A stretch of 64,000 bases of DNA from Microbacterium sp. RURRCA19A. GTDB taxonomy: Bacteria; Actinomycetota; Actinomycetes; Actinomycetales; Microbacteriaceae. The notes under the pieces are model-generated. The model had not been told where the DNA came from. It saw only the letters and a list, made by a program, of their open reading frames with translations, and did not search any database. The translations under genes were made by a program, and so were the position numbers. Shown piece by piece: positions 33,640 through 42,326 of the stretch (positions within the stretch are counted from its first letter, which is position 1; each line of letters opens with the position of its first letter). The stretch covers positions 62,001 to 126,000 of the forward strand of contig NZ_FTNQ01000005.1 in assembly GCF_900156455.1 (NCBI RefSeq), written 5' to 3'.

Positions 33640-34983
33640 GTGTCCGTTCGTTCGCGAGTGCCGGTGGCGGTGGGCATCGACGTGGGCAGCACCAACACCA
33701 AGGTCGTCGCCCTTGCCCGGGAGGGTGCGGTCGTCGCCCGAGCCAGTCGCCCGACCCGGCGCGCCGGGGGAGACCTCGCGATCGACGCCGTCGATCTGGT
33801 CGCCGCGATCGAGGACATGGTCGTCGAGGTGTGCGCGGGCGGGCGCGAGCTGCACGCGTTGTGCGTGGCGGGCATCGGCGAGGACGGCGTGCTCGTCGAT
33901 GCGGAGCTCACGCCCGTCACCCCCGCACTGCCGTGGTTCGACCCGCGCCGTCAGGACGAGTTCCGACGGATCCGTCCCGATCTCCACGGCGACGACACCT
34001 TCGACGTCGACACCGATCCGGTGAGGTCGCTGGTCGGCTGGCGGTGGGCGCGCGCGCAGCCGGGCGCGGATCGTGCGGCGGCCTGGATCGCGCTCACCGA
34101 CCTCCCGTCGGTGCTGTGGACCGGCCGTCCCTTCCTCAGCGACACCCTCGCCCCGCGGACCGCGGCATGGCGCAGCCGCGACCGCGCCTGGGACATGGAT
34201 CGCGTGGACCTGGCCCTCGGCGATGCGGCGCTGCTGCCGCCGGTGGTGCCCACGGGCGGGATCGTCGGCGAGGTCTCGTCCCCGTCGCTGCGCGCAGCGG
34301 GGATCGTGGCTCCGGATGCCGTGGCCGTCGCCGGCGGTCACGATCACCCGATCGGCGGCTGGGGGGTCGACCTCATGGTTCCCGGGGCGATCCTGGACTC
34401 GATGGGGACCGCCGAGGTGGTCGTGGCGCAGTCGCCCACCGAGCGCAGGCGCGGGGCCGACCACGTCGACGTCGCCCCCGGCATCCGCTCCTCGGGCAGC
34501 ACCCTGCTGCGCGTGGAGGAACTCGCGCGCAACGTCCAATGGGCTTCGCGCGACCCCGACGTCGCACGCGGCATCCGGCATCTGCTCATCGGGCGCGTGG
34601 CGCCGTCGCCGCTGTGGGACTCGGGATGGTTCCTCCCGGGAGAGCGCGGCGGAGGCGAGCCCGCCTATGCGCCCGACGCGCCGAGCGACCCGCGTGCGCG
34701 CGCGTCCGCGGTCCTGGGCGCGCTCGCGGTCGCGGGGCGCGAGGCGATCGACGCCGTCGCGCGCGACCTGGGCGGGTGGCGCGAGGTGCGCGTCGCGGGC
34801 GGATGGGTGCGCTCGCCCGGGTGGATCGCGATCAAGTCGGCCGTGAACGGCGCTCCCGCGGTGCCGGTGCTCGAGCCCGAGGTCACGGCCGTCGGGGCGG
34901 CCCTGCTCGCCGCGACGGCGCGCGGGTGGCATCCGGATCCGATCGACGCCCTCGGCGGGTTCGCGACCGGGATGCTGGGCTGA
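33640..34983 (+). CDS. FGGY-family carbohydrate kinase (third of three)
   Basis: 447 residues. GIDVGSTNTKVVALA is the phosphate loop, CVAGIGEDGVLVD the sugar-side motif, AGGHDHPIGGWGVDL carries the catalytic Asp and VRVAGGWVRSPGWIAIKSA is the C-terminal motif. It resembles the first kinase of this operon more than the second. Start GTG has GGAAGGG about eight bases upstream. A TAGGGT box at 33587 hints at an internal promoter. It ends 6 bp before the convergent GntR stop. Confidence 0.87.
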   Translation: MSVRSRVPVAVGIDVGSTNTKVVALAREGAVVARASRPTRRAGGDLAIDAVDLVAAIEDMVVEVCAGGRELHALCVAGIGEDGVLVDAELTPVTPALPWFDPRRQDEFRRIRPDLHGDDTFDVDTDPVRSLVGWRWARAQPGADRAAAWIALTDLPSVLWTGRPFLSDTLAPRTAAWRSRDRAWDMDRVDLALGDAALLPPVVPTGGIVGEVSSPSLRAAGIVAPDAVAVAGGHDHPIGGWGVDLMVPGAILDSMGTAEVVVAQSPTERRRGADHVDVAPGIRSSGSTLLRVEELARNVQWASRDPDVARGIRHLLIGRVAPSPLWDSGWFLPGERGGGEPAYAPDAPSDPRARASAVLGALAVAGREAIDAVARDLGGWREVRVAGGWVRSPGWIAIKSAVNGAPAVPVLEPEVTAVGAALLAATARGWHPDPIDALGGFATGMLG

Positions 34984-34989
34984 CCCCGC

Positions 34990-35736
34990 TCAGCTGGCGG
35001 CGACGCTCACCTCGAGCGGAATGACGTCGGTGAGCACCCAGGTCTCGTAGTAGTCGAAGCGCGTGCCGTCCGCGGCCCACGACAGGGACCGGACGCGCAG
35101 CACGGGGTGGTCGGCGCCGACGCGCAGGTGCTCCGCCACCTCGGGCGGGGCGGGCAGGGCGTGGATCACGCGCTGCGCGCCGCTGGTGATGAAGCCGGCC
35201 GACCGCAGGTGGCCGTTCAGCGAGGCCGAGCCGTCGAGGACACCCGGGTCGGATTCGATGGAGCGGCCGACCTCTCGCGGGAACCAGTTCGTGCTGAACA
35301 TCGCCACGGTGCCGTCGAGCGATCTGACCCGGTCGAGCGCGAACACCTGCTCGCCCGCGCCGGTGCGCAACGCCTCGGCGACGTGGGGCTCGGGGGTGAC
35401 ATAGCCGGTGCCGACCACGGCGGTCGAGATGCCGGTGCGCCCGTGCCGGAGCTGCGACTCCAAAAATCCCTCCTGGACGGTCCACCCCGCGGTCTGGCCC
35501 GGCACGCTCGCGAAGACGCCGCGCCGCGGGATGCGGTGCGCGTAGCCCTCGTTCTCGAGCTTCGTGAGGGTCTGTCGGACGGTGGCCCGCGACAGTCCGA
35601 ATTCGCGGCACAGCTCGAGTTCGCTGGGAAGGCGTTCCTCCTCGGCGATGTCGCCCTGGGAGATGCGCTCTCGCAGGATTTCGAAGAGCTGCTCGTAGTA
35701 CGGCACGGGGGAGACCCGTTCGATCGTGTGCGCCAC
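34990..35736 (-). CDS. GntR-family regulator, HutC/UTRA type
   Basis: 248 residues. The winged helix (YYEQLFEILRERISQGDIAEEERLPSE, then LSRATVRQTLTKLENEGYAHR) is followed by a UTRA effector domain with GYVTPEP, EQVFALDRVRS and FDYYETWVL. It sits between the kinase operon and the ABC operon and is transcribed against the former. The palindrome TGTACGTACA before both operons is its most likely binding site. GTG start with GAGGAG upstream. The effector is probably a sugar phosphate of the pathway (inference). Confidence 0.9.
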   Translation of the reverse strand: MAHTIERVSPVPYYEQLFEILRERISQGDIAEEERLPSELELCREFGLSRATVRQTLTKLENEGYAHRIPRRGVFASVPGQTAGWTVQEGFLESQLRHGRTGISTAVVGTGYVTPEPHVAEALRTGAGEQVFALDRVRSLDGTVAMFSTNWFPREVGRSIESDPGVLDGSASLNGHLRSAGFITSGAQRVIHALPAPPEVAEHLRVGADHPVLRVRSLSWAADGTRFDYYETWVLTDVIPLEVSVAAS

Positions 35737-35868
35737 GTGATTCTCCTCGTCGTCGTGCGCATCGTCGCGCGTTCCGTCGTACGTTTGGTTCCGACTGTAC
35801 AGACGGTGCGGATACCCGAACCGTATCGTCACGTTTCGGGTCGCCGCGGCAGAGTTTTCGATTCGCGC

Positions 35869-35898
35869 TGTACATTCTGTACGTACAACACGTACGAT
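35869..35898 (+). promoter_or_regulatory. Promoter and TGTACGTACA operator before the ABC importer
   Basis: Possible -35 TGTACA (35869-35874) and -10 TACGAT (35893-35898), 18 bp apart. The palindrome TGTACGTACA (35878-35887) fills the spacer, an ideal place for repression. Half-sites (GTCGTACG near 35776, CTGTACAG near 35795) lie toward the gntR start. Confidence 0.6.
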
Positions 35899-35974
35899 AC
35901 GTGCAGGGCTTCGGTCCTGCATCCCGAAACGCCACCGGCCCCAGAGGCTTCTGCACTTCAGAGAGGAAGTACGC

Positions 35975-37051
35975 ATGCGAACTTCACCCATCACCGGACT
36001 CGCGCTCCTCGGCGCGGGCGCCCTGCTCCTCGCCGGCTGCTCCGGCGCGGCCTCGACCGACTCCGGCGCCGGAGGCGGCGACCTGAGCCCGGCCGACACC
36101 CCGCTGAGCTACTCGCAGCCGCACACCGACCCCTTCCAGAACGCCGAGAACGTCGGCTCGATGGAGCGCTTCGCCGAGCTCGGCTACGCCACGATCCCGG
36201 CCACCAACGCCGACCGTGACGCCGCACAGCAGATCACCGACATCCAGACGCTGATCAACAAGGGCGCCAAGGGCCTGGTCATCTCCGTCGGCGACGCCGA
36301 CGCCATCGTCCCGGCCATCGAGTACGCCAACGACTCCAGCGTCCCGATCGTCGCCATCGACGAGGCGCCCGCCTCGGGCAAGATCGCCATGATCGTCCGC
36401 GCCGACAACGTCCAGATGGGCGAGCTCGCGTGCGAGGAGATGGGCAAGCGCGTCGCCGCCGACGCCGTCGTCGTCACCCTCGACGGCGACCCGGTCACCT
36501 CCAACGGCCGCGACCGCACGAACGGCTTCAACGACTGCATGAAGGCGAAGTACCCCGGCGTCAAGCTCGTGAACGTCGCCACCGAGTGGGACCCCGCCAA
36601 GGCGGCATCCGGGATCGAGACCGCGCTGAACCAGTACGGCAACGTCGCGGGCATCTACAACCAGAGCGACGCGACCTTCTTCCCGACGATCCTCGACACG
36701 CTGAAGTCGGCCGGCAAGCTCGTCGCCGCCGGACAGCCCGGCCACATCGTGCAGGTCTCCGTCGACGCCAGCCCCATGGCGATGACCGCGATCCGGGACG
36801 GATGGCTGGATGCCGCCGTCGCACAGCCGATGACCGACTACATCGACTACGGCGTCGACTACCTCACCCGGGCGATCAAGGGCGAGACGTTCACGGCCGG
36901 CCCCACCGACCACGGCAGCACCATCGAGGAGCGCAACGGCAACCTCGTCGACCTGCTGCCCACGCCCGTCGTGACCAAGGACAACGTGGAAGACCCGAAC
37001 CTGTGGGGCAACAAGCAGTTCGCCCTCGACGCGTTCGGCGCGACCAAGTAA
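35975..37051 (+). CDS. Sugar ABC transporter substrate-binding lipoprotein (RbsB-like)
   Basis: 358 residues. The signal peptide ends in the lipobox LLAGC (Cys near residue 22), so the mature protein is lipid-anchored outside the membrane. The rest is a periplasmic-binding type I fold: DIQTLINKGAKGLVIS, PIVAIDEAP, GDPVTSNGRDRTNGF and AGIYNQSDATFF are strand/loop motifs of pentose/hexose binders. First gene of an operon with ATPase, permease and SIS isomerase. The sugar bound is unknown. Confidence 0.92.
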   Translation: MRTSPITGLALLGAGALLLAGCSGAASTDSGAGGGDLSPADTPLSYSQPHTDPFQNAENVGSMERFAELGYATIPATNADRDAAQQITDIQTLINKGAKGLVISVGDADAIVPAIEYANDSSVPIVAIDEAPASGKIAMIVRADNVQMGELACEEMGKRVAADAVVVTLDGDPVTSNGRDRTNGFNDCMKAKYPGVKLVNVATEWDPAKAASGIETALNQYGNVAGIYNQSDATFFPTILDTLKSAGKLVAAGQPGHIVQVSVDASPMAMTAIRDGWLDAAVAQPMTDYIDYGVDYLTRAIKGETFTAGPTDHGSTIEERNGNLVDLLPTPVVTKDNVEDPNLWGNKQFALDAFGATK

Positions 37052-37089
37052 TCCGGCCACACCACGACACCCCTCGAGACGGAGACGTC

Positions 37090-38595
37090 ATGACCACACC
37101 TACGACCACCGTGCCCGCCATCCAGATCGACGGCGTCAGCAAGACCTACGGTGCGACGAAGGCCCTGCAGGACGTCTCCGTCTCGATCCTCCCCGGACAG
37201 GTGCACGGACTGATCGGCCGCAACGGCGCCGGCAAGTCCACGCTCCTGCGCATGATCACGGGACTCGAGACCCCGGACACCGGCACGGTGAGCTTCTTCG
37301 GCGAAGCCGCGCCCCCGGCATCCGACCCCAAGGCCTGGCAGCAGCGCGTCGCCTGCGTGTACCAGCGGCCCTCGGTGTTCGCGAACCTCACCATCGCCGA
37401 GAACCTCTTCGCCGGCCGGCTGCCCACCACCGGGGCGCGCGTGTCGTGGAAGCGGATGCAGTCCGAGGCCGAGCGGATCCTCGACGAGTGGAACATCCGC
37501 CTCGACCCGAAGATGCTGCTCTCGGACGCTCCCATCGAGGAGCGGCAGATGCTCACCATCGCCAAGGCGCTGGAGGCCGGGACGCGCATCGTGCTCCTCG
37601 ACGAGCCGACCGTCCAGCTCGAGGGCGCCGCCATCCGGCGGCTGTTCGACAAGGTGCAGGACCTGCAGCAGCAGGGCGTGACGTTCGTGTTCGTGTCGCA
37701 CTTCCTCCGCGAGGTCACGGCCATCTGCGACTCCGCGACGGTGCTGCGCGACGGCAAGCTGCTGTGGTCGCGGACCGGCGATGACATCCGCTCCGACGAC
37801 CTCGTCGAAGCCCTGCTCGCCGGTCAGGAGCAGCGCCGGCACCGCGCCGAGAGCATCGCGGCGGCCACGGATGCCGCACCCGCGCTGCAGCTGCGGTCGG
37901 CGAGCGAGAAGGAGGGGGCGTTCACCGACATCACCCTCTCGGTCGCCCCGGGCGAGCTCGTCGCCATCGGCGGTGTCGGCGGTTCGGGGAAGTACTCGGT
38001 CGGCGAGGCGATCGCGGGGCTCCGCGGACTCGCGTCGGGCGAGGTCGTCGTCGCGGGGTCTCCGATCCGCACTGGCGACGTCAAGGCCAGCCAGCGCGCC
38101 GGCATCGGGTTCGTCCCCGCCGACCGTCACCGCGACGGCTACGTGCCCCAGCTCAGCGTCGCCGAGAACATGACCATGGGCATCATGGACCAGCTCGCCC
38201 CGGCGGGCGTGTTCTCGCCGCGGAAGCAGACCGCCCTGTCGCGCGAGCTCATCTCCGACGTCGCCCTGGTGCCGCCGGATCCCTCCCTCGCGGTGTCCGG
38301 GCTCAGCGGCGGCAACCAGCAGAAGGTCGTGCTCGCCCGCGCCCTCGCCCGCAAGCCCCGAGTGCTGGTGCTCATCTCGCCCACGGCCGGAGTCGACATC
38401 GCCGCCAAGGACGCGATCTACGGGCTCATGCTGCGCGCCCTCGCCGACGGAGTGGCCGTCATCCTCATCTCCGACGACGTCGAGGAGCTGCTGGTCAGCT
38501 CCCGCGTCCTCATCATGCGCGAGGGCCGGATCTCGGCCGAGCTCGCCGACCCCACCGAAGAAGACATCGTTCGAGCCATCGAAGGCCTGGAGTGA
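37090..38595 (+). CDS. Sugar ABC transporter ATPase (RbsA-like, asymmetric)
   Basis: 501 residues with two fused ATPase domains. Domain 1 has intact Walker A GRNGAGKST (43-51) and Walker B VLLDEPTVQ, but its signature motif is degraded (SDAPIEERQ instead of LSxGxxQ). Domain 2 has an intact signature LSGGNQQ but a variant Walker A (GVGGSGKYS, Tyr where Ser/Thr is expected) and a Walker B without Asp-Glu (LISPTAGVD). So one composite ATP site is complete and the other is degraded on both halves. It powers import by the neighbouring permease. ATG with GGAG seven bases upstream. Confidence 0.93.
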   Translation: MTTPTTTVPAIQIDGVSKTYGATKALQDVSVSILPGQVHGLIGRNGAGKSTLLRMITGLETPDTGTVSFFGEAAPPASDPKAWQQRVACVYQRPSVFANLTIAENLFAGRLPTTGARVSWKRMQSEAERILDEWNIRLDPKMLLSDAPIEERQMLTIAKALEAGTRIVLLDEPTVQLEGAAIRRLFDKVQDLQQQGVTFVFVSHFLREVTAICDSATVLRDGKLLWSRTGDDIRSDDLVEALLAGQEQRRHRAESIAAATDAAPALQLRSASEKEGAFTDITLSVAPGELVAIGGVGGSGKYSVGEAIAGLRGLASGEVVVAGSPIRTGDVKASQRAGIGFVPADRHRDGYVPQLSVAENMTMGIMDQLAPAGVFSPRKQTALSRELISDVALVPPDPSLAVSGLSGGNQQKVVLARALARKPRVLVLISPTAGVDIAAKDAIYGLMLRALADGVAVILISDDVEELLVSSRVLIMREGRISAELADPTEEDIVRAIEGLE

Positions 38596-39614
38596 ACACC
38601 GTGCGAACCACCGTCGTCCGAACCCCCGCCCCCGCGACCAACCCCGTGATGCGCACGGTCGTGAAGAACGTCCGCGAGCTGAGCGTCCTGCCGGGCCTCA
38701 TCATCGTCGCCATCGTCGGTGCGGTGGTCAGCCCCGCGTTCCTGTCGGCGGCCAACCTCACCCTGATCCTGCGGCAGTCGGCCGAGCTCGGCATCGTCGT
38801 GATCGGTCTGACCTTCATCCTCATCACCGGCAAGCTCGACATCTCGCTCGAATCCACCGTGGGCCTGGCCCCGATGGTCGCCGCGTGGCTCATGGTTCCG
38901 GCCGTGACGGGCGGGCTCGGGTCGGAGATCGGCCCCGGCTTCGCGATCCTCGTGACCCTCGCGATCGGCGTGGTCATCGGGTTGATCAACGGGTTCCTGG
39001 TGGTGAAGGTCAAACTCGATCCGTTCATCGTGACGCTCGCGATGCTGATCCTGCTGCGCGGCATCACGCTCGGCGTCAGCCAGGGCAAGACGCTCGCGGG
39101 TCTGCCCGAGGCGTTCCGCTACGTCGGCTCGGCCCGGTGGGCCGGCATCCCCGCCGCGATCTGGATCACCGGCATCCTGTTCCTCGTCGCCGCGCTCGTG
39201 CTGCGCTACACCGCCTGGGGCCGCGCGCTCTACGCCATCGGCGGCAACGCCGACGCGGCGCGGGCCGCCGGCATCCGAGTGGATGCCGTGCTCATCACCG
39301 CCTTCGTCGTGGCCAGCGCCCTCGCCGCCTTCGCCGGCATGATGCTCGCCGGGCGCCTCGCCTCGGTCACCAGCGGCATGGGCGACAACCTCATCTTCAG
39401 CGCCCTGGCCGCGGCCGTCATCGGCGGCGTGCAGCTCAACGGCGGACAGGGGCGCATCGTCGGAGCGCTCATGGGCGTGCTGCTGCTCGGTACCCTGACC
39501 AACGTGCTGACGCTCGCGGGCGTCCCCACCTTCTGGATCAACGCCGTGTACGGCGCGGTCATCCTCCTCGCGCTGCTGGTCGGCCGCTGGGGTGGCCGGA
39601 CGAGCACGCGCTGA
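38592..39614 (+). CDS. Sugar ABC transporter permease (RbsC-like)
   Basis: 340 residues and about 8-10 membrane helices. LTFILITGKLDISLESTVGL and INGFLVVKVKLDPFIVTL are the conserved region of BPD_transp_2 permeases, and AIGGNADAARAAGI is the coupling loop that touches the ATPase. The GTG start overlaps the ATPase TGA (GTGA). It forms the membrane channel of the importer with two identical copies expected per complex. Confidence 0.93.
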   Translation: MNTVRTTVVRTPAPATNPVMRTVVKNVRELSVLPGLIIVAIVGAVVSPAFLSAANLTLILRQSAELGIVVIGLTFILITGKLDISLESTVGLAPMVAAWLMVPAVTGGLGSEIGPGFAILVTLAIGVVIGLINGFLVVKVKLDPFIVTLAMLILLRGITLGVSQGKTLAGLPEAFRYVGSARWAGIPAAIWITGILFLVAALVLRYTAWGRALYAIGGNADAARAAGIRVDAVLITAFVVASALAAFAGMMLAGRLASVTSGMGDNLIFSALAAAVIGGVQLNGGQGRIVGALMGVLLLGTLTNVLTLAGVPTFWINAVYGAVILLALLVGRWGGRTSTR

Positions 39615-39642
39615 CCCGGTAGACGAAAGAAAGGACCCGCTC

Positions 39643-40209
39643 ATGTCGGAATTCCAGGAGATCAGCTCGACCGTCGTCGCGGAACTCGGGGAGGTGTTCC
39701 GCCGTGTCCCCGAGGAGAACATCGAGGCCGCGCTCGACGCGCTCGAGAAGCACCCGCGCATCTTCGTGCTGGGCATCGGCCGCGAGGGCCTCGGGTCGAA
39801 GGCGTTCGCGATGCGGCTGACCCACTTCGGTAAGACCGTGCACTGGGGCTGGGACGACACCACGCCGGCGGTCACCGCGGACGACCTGTTCATCATGCCC
39901 TCGGGGCCGGCGAACATCCCGCACCTGCACTACATCGCCGAGCAGGTCAAGAAGACCGGCGCGACGTTGCTCGTGGCCACGGCCGTCCCCGACGGCCCGA
40001 CCGCGCAGCTCGCCGACATCGTGCTGACCGTGCCCGCCCACACCTACGGTGCCGAAGACCCCAGCGGTCTGGTGCCCACCATCCAAGCGATGGGGAGCCT
40101 CTTCGAGCAGTCGCTCTGGATCTTCTGGGACGTGCTGTACCTCATGCTCGTCCGTCGCACCGGCGCGAAGTTCGAGGACCTCGTCGCCCGCCACCGCAAC
40201 TTCGAGTAA
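39643..40209 (+). CDS. SIS-domain sugar isomerase, 6-phospho-3-hexuloisomerase-like
   Basis: 188 residues, one SIS domain. FVLGIGREGLGSKAFAMRLTHFG matches the start of 3-hexulose-6-phosphate isomerases, where the Ser/Gly loop binds the sugar phosphate; here the usual RS is RE. PSGPANIPHLHYIAEQVKKTGATLLVATA follows. It ends with the importer operon and would interconvert a phosphorylated ketose after uptake and kinase action. AAAGGA lies nine bases before the ATG. No hexulose-phosphate synthase gene is present, so the substrate may differ from the named one. Confidence 0.8.
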   Translation: MSEFQEISSTVVAELGEVFRRVPEENIEAALDALEKHPRIFVLGIGREGLGSKAFAMRLTHFGKTVHWGWDDTTPAVTADDLFIMPSGPANIPHLHYIAEQVKKTGATLLVATAVPDGPTAQLADIVLTVPAHTYGAEDPSGLVPTIQAMGSLFEQSLWIFWDVLYLMLVRRTGAKFEDLVARHRNFE

Positions 40210-40215
40210 GCGATC

Positions 40216-40259
40216 CCGGATGCCCCGGTTCCGTTCCCCCACGGAGCCGGGGCATCCGG
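40216..40259 (+). terminator. Hairpin after the SIS isomerase operon
   Basis: CCGGATGCCCCGG and CCGGGGCATCCGG form a 13-bp perfect stem that can extend inward with mismatches, directly after the last gene of the operon. Confidence 0.7.
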
Positions 40260-40287
40260 TCTTGGGGCGCGGGTCCACTGGAGACCA

Positions 40288-40354
40288 CGAGACTGCATCC
40301 GCCTGACGAATCCACTGCACGCTGCAGTGGAGATGTCGGTCGGATGCAGTCTCG
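40288..40354. repeat. Palindromic repeat family C, copy 2
   Basis: CGAGACTGCATCCG and CGGATGCAGTCTCG are perfect outer arms; the centre holds CACTGCACGCTGCAGTG. Almost identical to the copy at 29462. Between the SIS gene terminator and the LacI gene. Confidence 0.93.
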
Positions 40355-40419
40355 GCGTTTTCGGCGCGGGGGAACGGCGGGAGCGGCGGAGCGGCCGCGC
40401 GCCGCTACTGTGAAGGACC

Positions 40420-41388
40420 ATGAGTGACACGGGCGGCCCGAGGCGCGCGGGGGTGCGCGACGTCGCCGCCCGTGCGGGGGTGTCCGCGCAGACGGTGTCG
40501 CGCGTGCTCAACGACTTCCCCGGCATCCGGGACTCCACCCGCCAGCGCGTGCTCGACGCGGTCGCCGCCCTCGACTACCGGGTGAACAACGCCGCCCGCG
40601 CCCTCGGCACCAGTCGCACGCGGACGGTCGGCGTGGTCGCGTCGGACGCCTCGCTGCACGGACCCTCGGCGGGCATCGCCGCGCTCGAGCGCGCTGCCAG
40701 GGCGCGGGGTCGCTGGATCACGACCGCGTACACCGCGTCCGACGACCCCGCCGCCGTGCACGCGGCGGTGGAGCACCTGCTCGATCAGGGTGTCGACGGG
40801 ATCGTGCTGGTCGCGGCCCACACCCAGACGCCCCTCAGCGGCTACGACGTGCCCCTCGTGCCGCTGTACGGTGCGTCGGGCGAGCGGCAGCGGTCCGCGG
40901 CTGCGCTGATCGTGACGCATCTCGCCGACCTCGGGCATCGCCGCATCGTCGAGGTCGCCGGCCCCGTCGACTGGCGCGAGGCCCTGTCGCGCACCGCCGG
41001 CGTCGCCGATGTCGTGAATGGCCGGGGGCTCGAGCGCGTCGGCCGCGTCGAGGGGGACTGGAGTGCCGCCTCCGGAGCGGCGGTCGCGGATCTCGTCGCC
41101 GCCTCGGTCCGCGCGGGAGCCACCGCCGTCGCCGTCGCCAACGACCAGATGGCGCTCGGCCTCGTGGCCGGACTCGCCGCGCGCGGCATCCGAGCTCCCG
41201 CCGATGTCTCGGTCACCGGTTTCGACGACAATCCGGATGCCGCCTTCTACACGCCCGCGCTCACCACGGTGCGCCTCGATGTTGAGGGCGAGGCCGCCGA
41301 AGCCGTCGCGACGGTGCTGGGCGAAGAGCCGACGCGTCCCGCGGAGCCGATCCTCGTCGTTCGGGAATCGACCGCCCCGCCGCGCTGA
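40420..41388 (+). CDS. LacI-family transcriptional regulator (probably of arabinose genes)
   Basis: 322 residues. The LacI helix-turn-helix is VRDVAARAGVSAQTVSRVLN with hinge NNAARALGTSRTRTVGVV, followed by a sugar-binding core with VEHLLDQGVDGIVLVAA and VSVTGFDDNPDA. It lies just upstream of araD-araB-araA, whose leader has a perfect 16-bp palindrome, so it most likely controls them. TACTGT 8 bp upstream of the ATG and an AAGGA between them could support either a very short or no leader. Confidence 0.9.
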   Translation: MSDTGGPRRAGVRDVAARAGVSAQTVSRVLNDFPGIRDSTRQRVLDAVAALDYRVNNAARALGTSRTRTVGVVASDASLHGPSAGIAALERAARARGRWITTAYTASDDPAAVHAAVEHLLDQGVDGIVLVAAHTQTPLSGYDVPLVPLYGASGERQRSAAALIVTHLADLGHRRIVEVAGPVDWREALSRTAGVADVVNGRGLERVGRVEGDWSAASGAAVADLVAASVRAGATAVAVANDQMALGLVAGLAARGIRAPADVSVTGFDDNPDAAFYTPALTTVRLDVEGEAAEAVATVLGEEPTRPAEPILVVRESTAPPR

Positions 41389-41410
41389 CGCGGGGAGGGG
41401 GCTGTGCCCC

Positions 41411-41507
41411 GTGCGAAACTCCGGAGATTCGGCACCATTCGCCCGCGTGTCCTGCGGAAAACCGCGCACCGGCCTGCCCGCCCGCTCGAAATCTCCGGAG
41501 TCCGGCA
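41411..41507. repeat. Palindromic repeat (family G)
   Basis: Left arm GAAACTCCGGAGATTCGG (41415) and right arm CGAAATCTCCGGAGTCCGG (41487) share the inverted core ACTCCGGAGATT, and each arm is centred on CTCCGGAG. About 50 bp separate them. Between the lacI and araD genes. Confidence 0.7.
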
Positions 41508-41551
41508 CGCGCACGGCGGGGGCAGTGGCATCCGCCTCTCGCCAACGCGCG

Positions 41552-41567
41552 ATGTTACCGGTAACAT
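41552..41567 (+). promoter_or_regulatory. LacI-type operator before araD
   Basis: ATGTTACCGGTAACAT is a perfect 16-bp palindrome with the central CG pair usual for LacI-family sites. It lies 42 bp before the araD start, positioned to block the ara promoter. Confidence 0.75.
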
Positions 41568-41609
41568 GACCAGCGAACCCGCCACCGACAGAGTCGAAGG
41601 AGACCCCGC

Positions 41610-42326
41610 GTGACCGATGCCGCCACGTTCGCGCCCGAGGTGCAGGAGGCGATCGATGCCGTCCGCGCCGACGTCGCGAAGCTGCACGCCGAGCTCGTGC
41701 GCTACAACCTCATCGTCTGGACCGGCGGCAACGTCTCCGGTCGCGTGCCCGGGGCCGACCTGTTCGTGATCAAGCCCTCGGGCGTCTCGTACGACGACCT
41801 GACGCCTGCGAACATGATCCTCTGCGACCTCGACGGCAACGCGATCCCGGGCACCCCCGGCTCCGAGCGCAGCCCGTCGAGCGACACCGCCGCGCACGCG
41901 TACGTGTACCGCAACATGCCCGAGGTCGGCGGTGTCGTGCACACGCACTCCACCTACGGCGTCGCGTGGGCGGCCCGCGGCGAGGAGATCCCCTGCGTCA
42001 TCACGGCCATGGCCGACGAGTTCGGCGGCCCCATCCCGGTCGGTCCGTTCGCGATCATCGGCGACGACTCGATCGGCCGCGGCATCGTCGAGACCCTGCG
42101 CGGACACCGCTCGCGCGGCGTCATCATGCAGAACCACGGGCCGTTCACGATCGGCACGAACGCGAAGGATGCCGTCAAGGCCGCCGTCATGCTCGAGGAC
42201 GTCGCCCGCACCGTGCACATCGCCCGTGAGGCCGGCCCCCTCATCCCGATCCCGCAGGACAAGATCGACGCCCTCTACAACCGCTACCAGAACGTCTACG
42301 GACAGAGCACGGACGACCGCCGATGA
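41610..42326 (+). CDS. araD: L-ribulose-5-phosphate 4-epimerase
   Basis: 238 residues of the class II aldolase/epimerase family. TGGNVSGRVPG and IKPSGVSYDDL bind phosphate, VVHTHSTYGVAWAARG provides the two zinc His, and QNHGPFTIG the third. It converts L-ribulose 5-phosphate to D-xylulose 5-phosphate. The GTG start has AAGGAGA seven bases upstream. The stop overlaps araB (ATGA), so the ara genes form one operon. Confidence 0.95.
   Translation: MTDAATFAPEVQEAIDAVRADVAKLHAELVRYNLIVWTGGNVSGRVPGADLFVIKPSGVSYDDLTPANMILCDLDGNAIPGTPGSERSPSSDTAAHAYVYRNMPEVGGVVHTHSTYGVAWAARGEEIPCVITAMADEFGGPIPVGPFAIIGDDSIGRGIVETLRGHRSRGVIMQNHGPFTIGTNAKDAVKAAVMLEDVARTVHIAREAGPLIPIPQDKIDALYNRYQNVYGQSTDDRR

Noticed and set aside
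39643..40209. SIS protein as part of a complete ribulose monophosphate pathway
   Set aside because: No 3-hexulose-6-phosphate synthase gene is in the window, and the aldolase is a class II metal enzyme of another family.
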